This document shows, one piece after another, positions 1 through 18,730 of a stretch of DNA of 64,000 bases (the first letter of the stretch is position 1; each line of letters starts with the position of its first letter). The notes beneath the pieces were generated by a model. That model made no database searches and was not told the origin of the DNA. It saw only the letters and a program-made list of their open reading frames with translations. The position numbers and the translations under genes were made by a program. The DNA comes from Aldrovandia affinis (lineage: Eukaryota > Chordata > Actinopteri > Notacanthiformes > Halosauridae), in contig JAINUG010000023.1 in the NCBI GenBank assembly GCA_029706075.1, positions 682,001 to 746,000 of the forward strand. Direction: 5' to 3'.

Positions 1-319
1 TTAAGTTTGACTATTTTGTCCTTCAGTTGTGTCTTTTCGAATCGCTTTGATGTGTTGCGATTATTTCCTTCTGGGATAGACGAAGCAAGTGGCTGAGCAT
101 TCTCCTGTGGTTCATTTGGCTCGCTCAAGTTGTGGATCTTCAAGATTGGATTCATTCATAGAGACTGGAGTGTCATTCATTATTTCATTGGTCCGCCTCA
201 ATCTTTCCCTCTGAATCCTCTTGTTTATCCTCCACTGATCCCTTATCTTCCTTGCGGTAGAAGGGGTCATCAGCCGTACAGGGGTTTTGGGCTTTGATTT
301 GGACTTGTATTTGTAGTAG
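1..319 (-). pseudogene. Partial exon of an unidentified basic protein, frame broken
   Basis: Read on the minus strand, a pyrimidine-rich tract ending in AG at 321-320 gives a plausible splice acceptor. It is followed by an open frame beginning YYKYKSKSKPKTP. The segment is rich in Lys/Arg (ARKIRDQWRINKRIQRER) and then turns acidic (MNESNLEDPQ). This frame hits TGA at 112-114. A second frame, shifted by one base, stays open from about 150 to the window edge (SEPNEPQENAQPL and onward) and looks like the natural continuation, so a one-base indel near 125-150 is likely. The basic stretch recalls uncharacterised fish proteins with R-x-W-R-x-x-x-R repeats, but I cannot name the family. The gene runs off the left edge. 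A transposon-derived origin is possible. Confidence 0.4.
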
Positions 320-1339
320 CTAGACACAAAAATAATGAGTATTAGATACAGGCTGTAATCACACTGACTCCATTACTTTAAAGGGATTGATCACTGACAA
401 ACAACATAATATTCTATTTTTAATTACCTTGATCCAAATTGCTTCGTGGTGTTTTTTTTCTAGTTGGGCCAGATGGCATCCATGGGCCAAAATGCAGAAA
501 AAGTTATCAGTCGGATCTTGAGATATACCGGAAATGGTGGCCATCTTGGAAAATGGTGGCCATTTTGAAAATTCAAGTGGTAACATGATTTTTCAAATGA
601 ATGGCCCCAGAGGCATAAACATATCAATTTTGGTGCTTGTATCCACATTTGAAAGATTATTACAGTTATCTGCTCCACTACCATAACAAATGGCCCCCAG
701 CATAATCTGACCCATTGCTCAATTAAAACATCTTGGCCTTTTGCAAATGAGTGTAAACCTATTTTAATGAATCTTTCCATTTTTCCTTTTTACTGATCTG
801 CCTTATCACTTCACTACTAAATCACAATACCTTGCTCTCTTTTGCTCAAGAAACTCAGGCCTAGCTTGTGGATCTTTGTTCTTCCTGGCCCTGAAATGTC
901 TCTGCCTCTCTTTATTAGACAGTGGCATGTGGAAGGACAGAACCGACCTTGAAACATCAAAAGCTATACTAAAACTTTATTAAAACCTTAAATATTAGAT
1001 TATAGCATTATTATTTGTTCATTATTTGGACAATAACCTCACAAAAATCAATGATAATGACCTGTGTTGCTATCATTGAATCATATGAATTCAAGATAAA
1101 TAAAAACAAAAAATGCCATAAAAGATCAAAAATACATAATTATGTTATTCATATAATAACAATATCAACTCAATGCCTAAAAAGCTACAAATACTAATAA
1201 AAAACTATATTCATTAACATGTCCATTCTGGATAACAGAGGACATGTCCTGGGTAACAGGAGATCTTTGTTATCCAGGGAGGACAAAAAAAACTATTTTC
1301 CATTTATAATCAGGCACTAACTTGGCCTACTGTGGAAAA
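320..1339. other. No gene seen; AT-rich intergenic or intronic DNA
   Basis: Short open frames here (for example 460-780 on minus) have no recognisable domain. Part of the stretch (530-580) is a low-complexity alternation of 'ggccatcttgg' and 'ggccattttg' motifs. A small imperfect palindrome with repeated 'gttatcc'/'ggataac' and 'acatgtcc' lies at about 1215-1280. Confidence 0.5.
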
Positions 1340-1500
1340 GTATAATAATAATACAAGCCATTTAGCAGACGCTTTTATCCAAAGCAACTTACAGTAGTGA
1401 ATGCACACATTTTTCAGTATATGTGGTCCCCAGTGGGAATTGAACCCACAACCTAAGCGATGCCAACGCTGTGCTCTACCCACTGAGCCACAGAGAACCA
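1340..1500 (-). mobile_element. tRNA-derived SINE, complete head and tail
   Basis: On the minus strand this begins with a tRNA-like head holding an A-box-like GTGGCTCAGTGGGTAGAGC and a B-box-like GGGTTCAATTCCC. It ends with the tail 'ggataaaagcgtctgctaaatgg' and a short TAA-type run. The same tail recurs at 9.5, 37.0, 38.0, 50.0, 51.4 and 62.0 kb in this window. It is a SINE rather than a functional tRNA gene, because the cloverleaf is not closed and a body and tail follow. Confidence 0.8.
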
Positions 1501-2160
1501 TATAACTTAACCTTCAACACATCAGTGTCATATTTCACATGAAATAGGCAGTTTTTAAATATAAATGTTTTCTCAGCGTTATTCAGAAAGACACATGATT
1601 TTGCTACATAGTGCACCAGTGACCGAAAATGTCAAAATATTAACATTTTATGAGACTTACTGACCTTTCCATATGTTTTGGGGGTCCTTCGGAATCTTCT
1701 TTATGATGCAATATCCTGTCACATGACTATCCAAATGCATTATGGGTAATAAAGCCACTCGATGTCTGTTACCTAGGAAGGATATTAGGGAAATCCAAAT
1801 ATGGAGACAAAAGTCTTTCTTGCGTAAAAATGTAAATAAGCTTAGTATCGTTACTATATTTGTAGGTATCATTGCAAACATCAACACAATTATGCCCAAG
1901 TAGATAATTAATGCTTTTATTATTATTTTTGGCATAATTTTGTACTGGGACGTTACCCAGGAAGGACAGTTTGGTACTTTTGAGCTCAATAGCTCCTTAA
2001 ATGTTCATTTCTTACAATGAATACTCATATGAGTAAGTAGAGGGGAGAGTTGAGTAACATAATGCAGTGTTTTAAAATGTTTATATATTTTGAACATTAT
2101 AACTATGCTTTGGACACCAGAATTGACATGCCACATCTTTGACCCCCATACAATGTGGAG
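1501..2160. other. No gene seen
   Basis: AT-rich sequence with only short chance frames. 1660-1980 is open on minus for 110 codons, but it has no recognisable domain and no splice or promoter context. Confidence 0.5.
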
Positions 2161-2944
2161 ATAAATATGAAATAAATGGCATAATATGAAATAAACAGTA
2201 TAAATATGAAATAAACAGTATAGTATAAACTGTGTAAACAGTATAAACAGTATGAACAGTGAGAAGTGTATATGCTACATATGTACAGTATAAACAGTAT
2301 TAAATATATATGAAATGTATAAACAAGTATCTAGTGCAAAGATGCAGTAGTGCAAGAATATATCAAAGTAAACAGTGCCAGTATTGAAGTGTGGCAGTGG
2401 TAGGTAATCCATGTGGGGTGAGGGTGAGGGGTGAAGGGGGGCTGCTATCGCCTTGGTGCAGAGTTCAACAAGGTGACAGCTGAGGGGAAGAAGCTGTTCC
2501 TGAAACTGCTGGTCCCAAAACGGAGAGACTTGTAGCGCCTCCAAGAGGGGAGGTGGGTAAACAGTCTGTGGCTGGGGTGAGAGGTGTCCTTGGCGATGCT
2601 GTGCACCCTTCGCAGACACCGCTTGTGCTGGACTGCCTCGATGGAGGGGAGTGAAGTGCCGGTGATGCATTGGGCGGTTTTCACCACTCTCTGCAGTGCT
2701 TTCCGGTCAGAAGCAGAGCAGTTGCCGTACCAGACTGTGATGCAGCTGGTAAGGATGCTCTCGATAGTGCAATGGTAGAAGTTCACCAGAATCTGAGGTG
2801 GACAGGTAGACTTTTTCAGTCTCCTCAAGAAGAAGAGGCGCTGGTGAGCCTTCTTAACCAGAGACGAGGTGTTGAGGGACCAGGAGAGATCCTCAGAGAT
2901 GCGGACGTACAGAAACTTGAAGCTGGCGACACGTTCAACCTCCG

Positions 2945-4055
<1,111 letters not shown>

Positions 4056-6223
4056 TTCCGTCCCGTTAATGCAGATGGGGGTGTGTGTGCCGGCTTTGGA
4101 CTTCCTGAAATCCACAATGAGCTCCTTGGTCTTCTTGCTGTTGAGGGCCAGGTTGTTGTCGGTGCACCACGTCACCAGGTGCTGGACCTCCTCCCAGTAG
4201 GCCCACTCATCGTTGTTGCTGATGAGGCCGATCACCGTTGTGTCGTCTGCAAACTTGATGATGGTGTTGGAACCATGTACAGGTGTGCAGTCGTAGGTGA
4301 AGAGGGAGTAGAGGAGAGGACTCAGCACACAGCCCTGTGGGACGCCGGTGTTCAGGGTGAGGGTTGAGGAGGTGTGGTTATCTAACCTAACAGACTGGGG
4401 TCTGTTGGTTAGGAAGTCCAGCACCCACTTGCAGAGGGAGGTGTCAATGCCAAGGTCACGGAGTTTGGTGATCAGCTTGGACGGGATGATGGTGTTGAAT
4501 GCTGAGCTGAAGTCTATGAACAGCATTCTGGCGTAGGTGTTGTTGTTGTCCAGGTGGGAGAGGGTAGAGTGGAGTGCCGTGGAGATGGCGTCCTCCGTAC
4601 ACCTGTTCTGGTGGTAGGCGAATTGGAGGGGGTCCAGTGTGGGTGGTGGGAAGGTTTTGAGTTGAGCCAGGACCAGCCTCTCGAAGCACTTCATGATGGT
4701 GGGGGTGAGTGCAACAGGGCGAAAGTCATTCAGGCTCGCTGCTGTGGAGTGCTTAGGCACCGGCATGATGGAGGTGTTCTTAAAACACGTGGGGACAACT
4801 GCCTGGGCCCTGAGCAATGAGGTTGAAGATGTCATTATCAGGACCCTTATCCAGACAGCTTACCAGCACAGGCCATTTATACCTGGAGTTTACTGAAGCA
4901 TCCGCATTAAGTACCTTGGATGCCCCCTATCAGGGCCAGCAGCCTGCTAACACTGCATTAGTCCGGCTCAGTGCAGCACATCAGTCCAGCTCAGTGCAGC
5001 ACACACATCGGTGGGGGAGAGTGTGAAAGGTTGGTGGTCAGTGGGGAGCACAGCCTTGATGGCCGTTTCCTGGTTGTCCCTGTCGAAGCGAGCATAAAAG
5101 TTGTTAAGCTTGTCCAGGAGGGAGGTGTCACTGGTTGGGGGGAGGTGTTGGTCTGTTTATAATCCGTAATGGCCTGGATGCCTTGCCACATGCGTCGGGG
5201 GTCAGAGTTGTTGTTAAAATGCTCCTCAATCCTCAGCTTGTGGCTGTGCTTGGCCCTCTTGATGCCCCTCTTCAGGTTAGCCCTGGATGAACTGCAGGCC
5301 TGTGCATCACCCGACCTGGAAGCAGTGTCTCGTGCCTTCAGCAGCAGGAGGACCTCCCTGTTCATCCACGGCTTCTGATTCGGGAAGGTCGTAATCTGTT
5401 TGGTGGTGGTAACACTACTGATGTTAGTGTTGATGTAGCCCAGAACGGAGGAGGCAAAAGTCTCAATGTCCATGTGGGAGCCCAGGGTGGCCTGAGTGGC
5501 AAACATACACCAGTCTGTGTCTTCAAACCGCTGCTGTAGTACCGAGTCTGCTCCCTCTGTCCTCACTGTGGGTTTCACACGTCTGATGAATGGTGAGTAC
5601 TTGGGGACAAGAAACAATGAGAGGTGGTCAGACTGTCCGAGGTGGGGGAGGGGAATGGGTTTGTATGCCTCGGCCATGTTGGTGTAAACATGGTCAAGGG
5701 TCTTGTCTCCTCTAGTGGGGCAGGAGACATGCTGGTGGAATTTGGGGAGTACAGTCTTCAGGTTGGAGTGGTTGAAGTCACCCGCAACAATAAAGGCTGC
5801 CTCCGGATGCTTAGTCTGTTGTTTGCTCATGGCAGCATGCAGTTCTTTCATTGCATGCTTAGCATTAGCATCTGGTGGGATATAGGCTGCAGTCACAACA
5901 TTCGATGTAAACTCTCTGGGCAGGTAGAAAGGTCTGCACTTAACCATAATAAACTCAATGTTAGCAGAGCACCGACTCTCCATTATGGCCGTGTCCGTGC
6001 ACCAAGCTTTGTTTACATAAATGCACAGTCTTCCACCTCTGGTCTTACCGGAGTCGTCAGCTGTTCTGTCCGCCCGGAGGATACAGTGTCCCGTTAGCTC
6101 AATGGCGCTATCGGGGACGCCGCTGTTGAGCCATGTCCCTGTGAAGATCATTACGTTGCATTTTAGGCATGTTCTGTTCAGAAAAGGGCATTCCCCAAAC
6201 TGTTGCAACAAAGCTGGAAGCAC

Positions 6224-7249
6224 GCAATCGTCTAGAATGCTATTGTATGTTGCAGCATTAAGATTTCCCTTCTCTGGAACTGAATGCTTAATAAGATATC
6301 ATAATAAGAATATGTTACAGATGATGGATTATGAGCTGTCTGACAAACCAGAGGTTAGTGTTGCGTTCGACTATTATGTGGTGGTGACATATGGGAGGGA
6401 GGGGATGGGGGGCACAATACGTATCACGTCATTATTGGCCCTACCCATTCCCTACCCATTCGAAATGCGTTCCGCGGCCCATGTGTGGAAGCACCTGCTT
6501 TCAATATACTTTGTATTCCACATTTACCCAAGTGTTTATTTTGGCAGTTACCACTACATGGCAATCAAATGGATAAAAACGTCAAATAGCAGTGATAGAC
6601 AATGGAGTTGAATATCATTTAACAAAGAAAGACACTCAGATCCTAATCTTCATTCAGTGCAGATGGATGAAGGATAACCTTTTTATAGATCCAGAAAGCT
6701 TTTCTCTGAGCTTCTGTCCCTCTTCTCTCTTTTTGATGTAGATTGCCACCTTTGGCACCCACAGACACACGTTCTATGCTGATACGCCTCAAGCTGCTTA
6801 AGGGGTGGGGACACATGGAGGAGTGTTGATCTTATCTATGGATTTCACTCATATGCTCATTTATCCTGTTTTTTAGGTGTCTAAGTCTCACTAATACAGA
6901 CAAGGACCATATGGGCATAGGTACATTTCATTGGTAGCTAACTTAGTTGTTAATTCTACTCTTGATTGGAAATGTATTTCCCATTTGTGGGTCATAAGTC
7001 TTATCCCCCTTTTGAGCAAGTGAGATTATATCACCAAATTCTTTGATAGGCAGAGAAATTAAGACAAAAACTAAATATTTAACATTAAATCTACAGACTA
7101 CCTTTTACTACCTTAACAAACATTAAATCCTAGACATAAAAATAACATGTAACAATCATGAAAGAGATTAAATGGAAGAAAATGATACCCAAAATGCACA
7201 AACATGCAACCAGGAGCAAAGCAAAATGAGCCCGAGTGTGAGCCAGAAC
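6224..7249. other. No gene seen
   Basis: Beyond the 5' end of the L2 element the sequence has only short frames with no domains. No splice-bounded conserved segment was recognised. Confidence 0.5.
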
Positions 7250-7400
7250 CAGGGGCCGTATGTGCAAAGATCCTAAGAGTAGGCGTGCTGATCTAAGATC
7301 AGTTTAGCCTTTTAGCTCATAATGGATATGGTTAGGATTTGGACAGGGGAAACCTGATCCTAGATCAGCATCTCCTACTCGTAGAATCTTTGTAAAAATA
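7250..7400. repeat. Palindromic short interspersed element, copy 1
   Basis: The core 'gtgctgatctaagatcagtttagcc' is mirrored by 'ctgatcctagatcagcatctcc' about 80 bases on, giving a stem-loop with a conserved middle ('ttttagctcataatgg', 'ggacaggggaaacctgatcc'). A second copy lies at 32437-32570. It behaves like a non-coding foldback or MITE-type repeat. Confidence 0.6.
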
Positions 7401-7404
7401 CGCG

Positions 7405-9282
7405 ATGGTATAGTGAATCTTAGTGGAAATCCCACACTGGACCTTCCGATTGACTCTCCCACTGCATGTCTGAGCACTTTCACTGAGATAAGTGAAACGA
7501 CACTCCGGGACATTGTCTCAAAAATGAAACCATCCACATGCTCTTTAGATCCCATTCCAACTAAATTATTCAAAGATGCTTTCGATTGTCTAAGTTTAGA
7601 GACTTTTAATATTGTTAATTCATCGTTAACGATGGGTATTTTCCCAGATGTCTTTAAGACCGCCCTAGTAAAACCTCTACTCAAGAAATCAAATTTAGAT
7701 ACTTCCAGTCTAAACAATTACAGACCCATATCCAACCTGCCATTTTTAAGCAAAATTATAGAAAAAGTAGTTTTTCAACAAATAAACTCATATCTTGTTC
7801 AAAACAATATCCTGGAAAACTTCCAGTCAGGGTTCCGCACCAATCATAGCACTGAAACAGCATTACTTAAAGTAGCAAATGATTTACGGCTAAGTGCCGA
7901 TAGAAACAACATTTCAGTTCTTTTTTACTTGATTTCAGTGCAGCCTTCACACCACTAGACCATAATATTTTAATTCACCGCCTTGAGAAGTGGGTCATCT
8001 CTCTGGTACTGTACTAAACTGGTTCCGTACCTATGTAACAGAAAGAAAGTTTTTTGTGCAACTTGGTGACAATGTTTCTAAGCATAGAGATGCTAGCTGT
8101 GGCATAGCGCAGGGGAGTATTTTAGGACCACTTTTATTTTTATTATACATGCTTCCCTTAGGCAAGGTCATCCAGAATCACAATGTAAATTTCCACTGTT
8201 ATGCTGACGATACACAGCTGTATGTCTCCGTTGAGCCAGATGACCCAAATGCTATGAGCGTTCTTACAGCCTGCCTAGACGATATAAATAAATGGATGGG
8301 CAAGAACTTGCTGAAACTAAATGAAGAAAAGACAGAGGTACTATTAGTGGGCCCTAAGTCAAAAAGAGACCGGCTGCTTACAAAGCTAGGAAGCCTGGCC
8401 AAACAGACAAAATCTGAGGTCAGAAACTTGGGAATCATCTTTGATGCTGACCTCAATTTTAAATCCCATATAGATAAGGTGACCAAGACGGCATTCTTTC
8501 ACCTTAGAAACATTGCCAAAGTAAAACCCTTTTTAACTCTCCAAGATGCTGAAAGATTGGTACATGCTTTTATTTTTAGCCGCTTAGACTACTGTAATGC
8601 ACTTTTTACTGGCCTGCCTAAGAAGTCTATTAATAGACTCCAAATTATTCAGAATGCTGCTGCCAGAGTCCTAACGAAAACCAAAAAAAAGGGAACACAT
8701 TACACCAGTCCTTGCTGCTTTGCACTGGCTCCGTCTCTTTTAGAATTGATTTTAAAGTCCTACTACTTGTTTATAAGGCTTTAAATGGCCTAGCACCTTT
8801 TATATTAAAGATATGTTATCACCATATGTACCAACTCGAGCACTTAGATCATCCACAGCGGACTTACTCACTGTACCTGTGGCCAAACGAAAAAGTGGTG
8901 AAAGTGCCTTCTGTTATGTTGCACCAAAACTCTGGAATACTCTCCCACAAAACATTAAAACAGCAGACTCAGTTGACAATTTTAAAAAGCATCTAAAAAC
9001 CTTTCTTTTAATTTGGCTTTTAATTAATTTATGATTGTTATGTGTATTTTCTTGATTTTTATTTTTATTATTCTTTTTACTTTCTGTCTTATGCCTATGT
9101 ATGTATGTATGTATGTATTTATATGTGTATATGTATATATATGCGTGTATATATGTATATGTGTGTATATATATATGTATATATATTTTTATGCCTTACT
9201 TTCCCTGTAAAGCACTTTGAGCTACTGTTTGTATGAAAGGTGCTATACAAATAAAGCTATTATTATTATTATTATTATTACA
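7405..9282 (+). mobile_element. L2-type LINE, 5'-truncated, with frame breaks
   Basis: Reverse transcriptase fragments run in order. 7413-7958 carries PIPTKLFKDAF and NNYRPISNLPFLSKIIEKVV. 7990-8784 carries GIAQGSILGPLLF, the YADDTQLY catalytic motif and LNEEKTEVLLVGPK. A shifted frame at 8712-9034 carries the C-terminal domain, ending KLWNTLPQNIKT. Breaks near 7940-7990 and 8690 make it non-functional. The 3' end carries simple 'tatgta' repeats, then 'aataaagctattattatt', the microsatellite-type tail usual for L2 elements. No endonuclease domain is present. Confidence 0.88.
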
Positions 9283-9504
9283 TAGTAGGCACATAACGTG
9301 CTGATCCTATATGCACCATGCTGGTGCCAATCTCACATACCTTAGTGCTCTGGTTTCATTCAAGGAATAATAAAACCAGGGAAGCCCACGTTTGCAATCA
9401 GTGTGTCAAGATGGAGATGGAGATTTAGGTTAGGCCAGGCTACATGCTGTTTGCTTGCACAGGATTATAAAATGATTAACTACCCAGACACCCCTCTACT
9501 ATGA

Positions 9505-9690
9505 CATTTACATTTGACATTTTAAGCATTTAGCAGACGCTCTTATCCAGAGCGACTTACAAGATGTGCATTAATACAAGGTAAGAACAATCGTAGTTAG
9601 CGCACAAGATCAGTGCAGTAAAACGGCAATAGACATCATTGCAGGCGTCTGCATATCATACCTGTAACATTGGGAAAGAAAAGGTTAGTG
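9505..9690 (-). mobile_element. SINE, tail and body fragment
   Basis: The sequence 'catttagcagacgctcttatccagagcgactta' marks the SINE tail (minus orientation). It is followed by a body that matches, inverted, the copy at 36895-37080 (shared 'gacatcattgcagg', 'tacctgtaac'). Confidence 0.75.
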
Positions 9691-9754
9691 GGTGTTTTTT
9701 TTTTTAATGTAGAACAAGTAAACAGTGCATTTGCATTGACGTGCAATATCATTT

Positions 9755-9962
9755 TAAGATTTTCTTGATTATTTTTAAGGCACTTAATGGACTAGCCCCT
9801 GAATACCTGCCGAAGTGCCCTTGAGCAAGGCACCGAACCCCTAACTGCTCCAGGGGTGCCGTACTATGGCTGAGCCTGCATCTCTTAGGAGAGGTATGCG
9901 AAAAGACACATTCCAATTACCTTGTGTAACATGGCAATAAAGAATATTCTATTCTATTCTAC
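9755..9962. mobile_element. LINE scrap plus SINE-like tail
   Basis: A short piece reads like an L2 C-terminus (about 9775-9810, 'cacttaatggactagcccctgaatacctg'). It is joined to 'cccttgagcaaggcaccgaacc', a motif common in fish SINEs, and ends in 'ataaagaatattctattctattct'. Confidence 0.5.
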
Positions 9963-10734
9963 ATTTCTGAGCTACTCACACAGCCTGACTTGTCAGGCAT
10001 ATAACCTTATAGTACTATGAAATTGACCAGGTGGACACAAGGATATGAGATCCGCCGAACTTCCAGGGATGTGCTTCGCAAATAAACCAATGATCAGTAA
10101 CGACTTCTGACAAATCATGATCTTGTGTAGATGGAGCTACAATTGGAGATAGCAATTTAAGCTAACTTGACATATAACACAACGCTGGCTGAAACTAGTA
10201 TTCCTCCCTAAATCAAAACCAAATCGCTATAAAGCAGTGTGTGGACTCTCTAAAGTCACCTTTATTTTTTATTTTATTATCTAGAATTTTGTATCTTAAA
10301 CTACCTAGAAACTGCCAGTATGAGAAGTGCTGTATAAATAAACACGTACATTTGTGGAAATACGTTTTATTTACAAAGGCAAATATTAACACACGAAAAC
10401 ATTTTACGTCAAAAAAACACTTTCACAACATAAAACTAACAATAAAAAAATCAATCTTTCAGTAGTGCAGCTGTACTGGTAGGTTTTGGTTACAGAAACA
10501 GCGACTTGTTCGTACGCCAGCTTCCTCCCGGGGCGTCCAGAAACTAAAGTCGTGCTTGGATCTTCATACAATCAGTGGTCCAAGCTGCTTGTCAGCACTT
10601 TCTGTAACCATTCACTATAGGTAGCGTGAAACGCGCGTCAGTCGAAAAATCAGCTAATATTTTGAACACGCCCTTTGGCTTTTGCATTGTGTTTTTTTAA
10701 ATCAAATTATTAAAACGATTGTTGCTTCATATAT
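9963..10734. other. No gene seen; probable 3' flank and UTR of hilpda
   Basis: The AATAAA-type signals at about 10336 (on plus) do not match the minus-strand gene. I see no coding segment. Part may be the 3' untranslated region of the hilpda transcript, which would run leftward from 10735. Confidence 0.4.
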
Positions 10735-10941
10735 TCACGATCCAATGCCCTTGGTTACGCAAGTGTCTCTCGAACAAGTCTCTTGGGAGTGCTTTTGCGT
10801 TTGGATACAGTGGTTTTCAATTTCGTCGAGATCTTGTCCCCGAAAATACATCAGACCTCCAACGGAGTCAACAAGTCCCATTATCGTAGCTACAACTGCC
10901 AGCAACGTGCCAATCGCGTAGATCTTCAGTATCTCACTCAT
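10735..10941 (-). CDS. hilpda: Hypoxia-inducible lipid droplet-associated protein (HILPDA)
   Basis: This is a 68-residue open frame starting MSEILKIYAIGTLLAVV. Residues 4-27 are hydrophobic and end in a VDSVGGLMY stretch. That arrangement, a short N-terminus, one hydrophobic helix and an acidic/polar C-terminal half, fits the HILPDA/G0S2 group. The length and the (V/M)xS(V/L)xGL pattern after the helix fit HILPDA (63 aa in human) better than G0S2 (about 103 aa). In mammals HILPDA sits on lipid droplets and inhibits adipose triglyceride lipase, raising triglyceride storage in hypoxia. A splice acceptor-like tract (cttcttcacaaacag, minus strand, ending near 10971) lies just upstream, so an upstream 5'UTR exon is likely, as in mammals. 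No TATA box was found. Assignment is by pattern; G0S2-like is the alternative. Confidence 0.72.
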   Translation of the reverse strand: MSEILKIYAIGTLLAVVATIMGLVDSVGGLMYFRGQDLDEIENHCIQTQKHSQETCSRDTCVTKGIGS

Positions 10942-11078
10942 GGCTCAAAACGCAGTACTTCAGTTGGTCCCTGTTTGTGAAGAAGGAACAGTAACATGCT
11001 CGATCAAGACCAAGTATAACAAGATTAAAAAAGCGGAACCGCCGTTCACAACCATACAACTTTACTGCATTATTAAAG

Positions 11079-11232
11079 CACGTGATTAGAAGCCAGCAAA
11101 AAAATATTAGCCTATTTTGAAAAACATTTTAGCTATTCGTTAGCAAATGTAGGCTATATGCAGTGTGACGAGAACTACAACACGTGCAAATGTAGACCGA
11201 CCCACTTACAAAAATAAGAAAGCAAAAACGTG
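11079..11232 (-). promoter_or_regulatory. Cluster of ACGTG motifs upstream of hilpda (candidate hypoxia response elements)
   Basis: CACGTG occurs at 11079-11084 and 11181-11186, and ACGTG at 11228-11232, all 138-291 bases upstream of the hilpda start codon. The HIF core is RCGTG, and mammalian HILPDA is a HIF target. CACGTG is also a generic E-box, so the reading is an inference from the gene's identity. Confidence 0.4.
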
Positions 11233-12596
11233 TGGCCACACAGTTAATGCAAAGATACACCTCATGGAATTATCTGTCGCAAGACGGCCCTCTCAAAACG
11301 CCTGAATACCAAGCGCTATCTAAATCATTCTTACCTGGACAAATTTAAGTGAAAATCCGACGACTATGAATTTTCTGTCCTGCAAATTTCGTTGAAATCG
11401 CTGTTTTCGAGTCTGGTACTTGACTGCGATTGGTTGCGGTTTTAAACAAGGATGACGCTATGTCTTCGAAAGTCCCTGGGTATGTAGCCTCAGTCTGTGA
11501 CGATGGGAAATTCCCAGATTTTCTACAAGGAAATTCAAGTGGCACGTATATTAACAGCACATTATGTACATGCAGTTTAAACAACATCATATATATTTGA
11601 ATGAAATAATAATGATATTGCTATTTATCTTTCGGGGATGCCAACTTTGAGAGCAGATGACAACGTACTTGTGGGGGATGGTAATGTATTGTTTAATAGT
11701 ATTTAATGTTTAACATCGACCTCCATGGAAATATATTAACTTGCTTGTCCTACCCACTTATTACAAGTCACAAAATTCCATATAATGTGATAAAAATGGG
11801 ATGAGATACTCACAGAGGGTTTGTGTTGATATATTTCCTTGTATAGGGTATCACCACTTTGTACCATTTCAGGTTATTCACTGGACTTGAACTGCTTACA
11901 TTTCAGTAAAAACTGAAAAATGGGGGTTTTAAAACTTTTGACCGATAGTGTATCCTTTTTTTTTTTATTTAGAACCCACTACTTTTAAGTCTTTATTGAA
12001 AGTTGAGGCCAAGCCTTTGCTGTGATTTATTTACACTGCCCTCCTAGCTGGAGCTTAAAACCAGTCACCAATCACTTTTCACATTTTGACGGGCTAAATT
12101 GTCCATGGGTTGTCAAAAGATGACACCACTCCAGAAGCAGGCGATTTAGAGAGATGGAAATAGCTGTCCAGGACCCAAGGTTGGAGAACACTGAATTAAA
12201 GTACATCTTTGTAAAATGGTCATATCCAGTGTGGTAAACAACAGCTTATAAGGAACCTTGTGTAAGGATACAACAGTGAATTTCCACGGATTTTAAAAAC
12301 CACTAGTTCCCCAACTGCCACCAATGAACAGAGGCAAATGATCAATCTCCTCTGACACAAATTTAATTGGAAAGATAGATATTTTTAAGATGAAAAATAA
12401 TGGTTCCATGTTTTTATTTCCCCTTACAATCATGTCCTTTAATACAAAAGTGGAAAGAACTGAATACTGGTGTTCAAATATTTTTAAAATTACACAAGGC
12501 TTACTAAACTCACTTCACATTCAGGCACAACAATATTTATTCAACGTATGTAACAAAGTCATTTTCACTTCAAAAAAATGGGCCACATGGTCAGAT
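11233..12596. other. No gene seen
   Basis: An 81-codon frame at 11345-11590 (minus) has no domain and may lie in the hilpda promoter or first intron. The rest is AT-rich. The right part (about 12380-12596) probably carries the gtf3c6 3' untranslated region. Confidence 0.45.
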
Positions 12597-18563
<5,967 letters not shown>

Positions 18564-18696
18564 GCTGAGGTACCCTTCTTCTTCTTTTAAGTAAACTGGC
18601 AGGTTGACTCAGGTACCCTTTCGCTGCCTCTTTGCTTCTATATTTTTTTATTCTGAAATGAGCTGTTCAAATATCTAGCTTCCACTGTCGTCAGCA

Positions 18697-18729
18697 GCCA
18701 TGTTTAGTTGGTCGGCGAACTTCCGGTTG
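18697..18729 (-). promoter_or_regulatory. gtf3c6 core promoter with ETS and YY1-type motifs
   Basis: On minus, 'accggaagt' (ETS core CCGGAAGT, 18719-18728) is followed about 13 bases on by 'aacatggctgc' (YY1-type, about 18696-18706). That order is typical of TATA-less housekeeping promoters. It lies about 135-165 bases upstream of the gtf3c6 start codon. Confidence 0.55.
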
Positions 18730-18730
18730 A

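Noticed and set aside
460..780. 106-codon minus-strand frame with many aromatic residues
   Set aside because: Part of it is made by repeated 'ggccattttg' motifs. There is no domain and no splice context.
1340..1500. Possible functional tRNA gene (also at 36525, 47815, 49843, 61975)
   Set aside because: A and B box-like motifs are present, but the acceptor stems do not close and SINE bodies and tails follow.
11345..11590. 81-codon minus-strand frame upstream of hilpda
   Set aside because: It has no recognisable domain and lies where promoter or 5'UTR sequence is expected.
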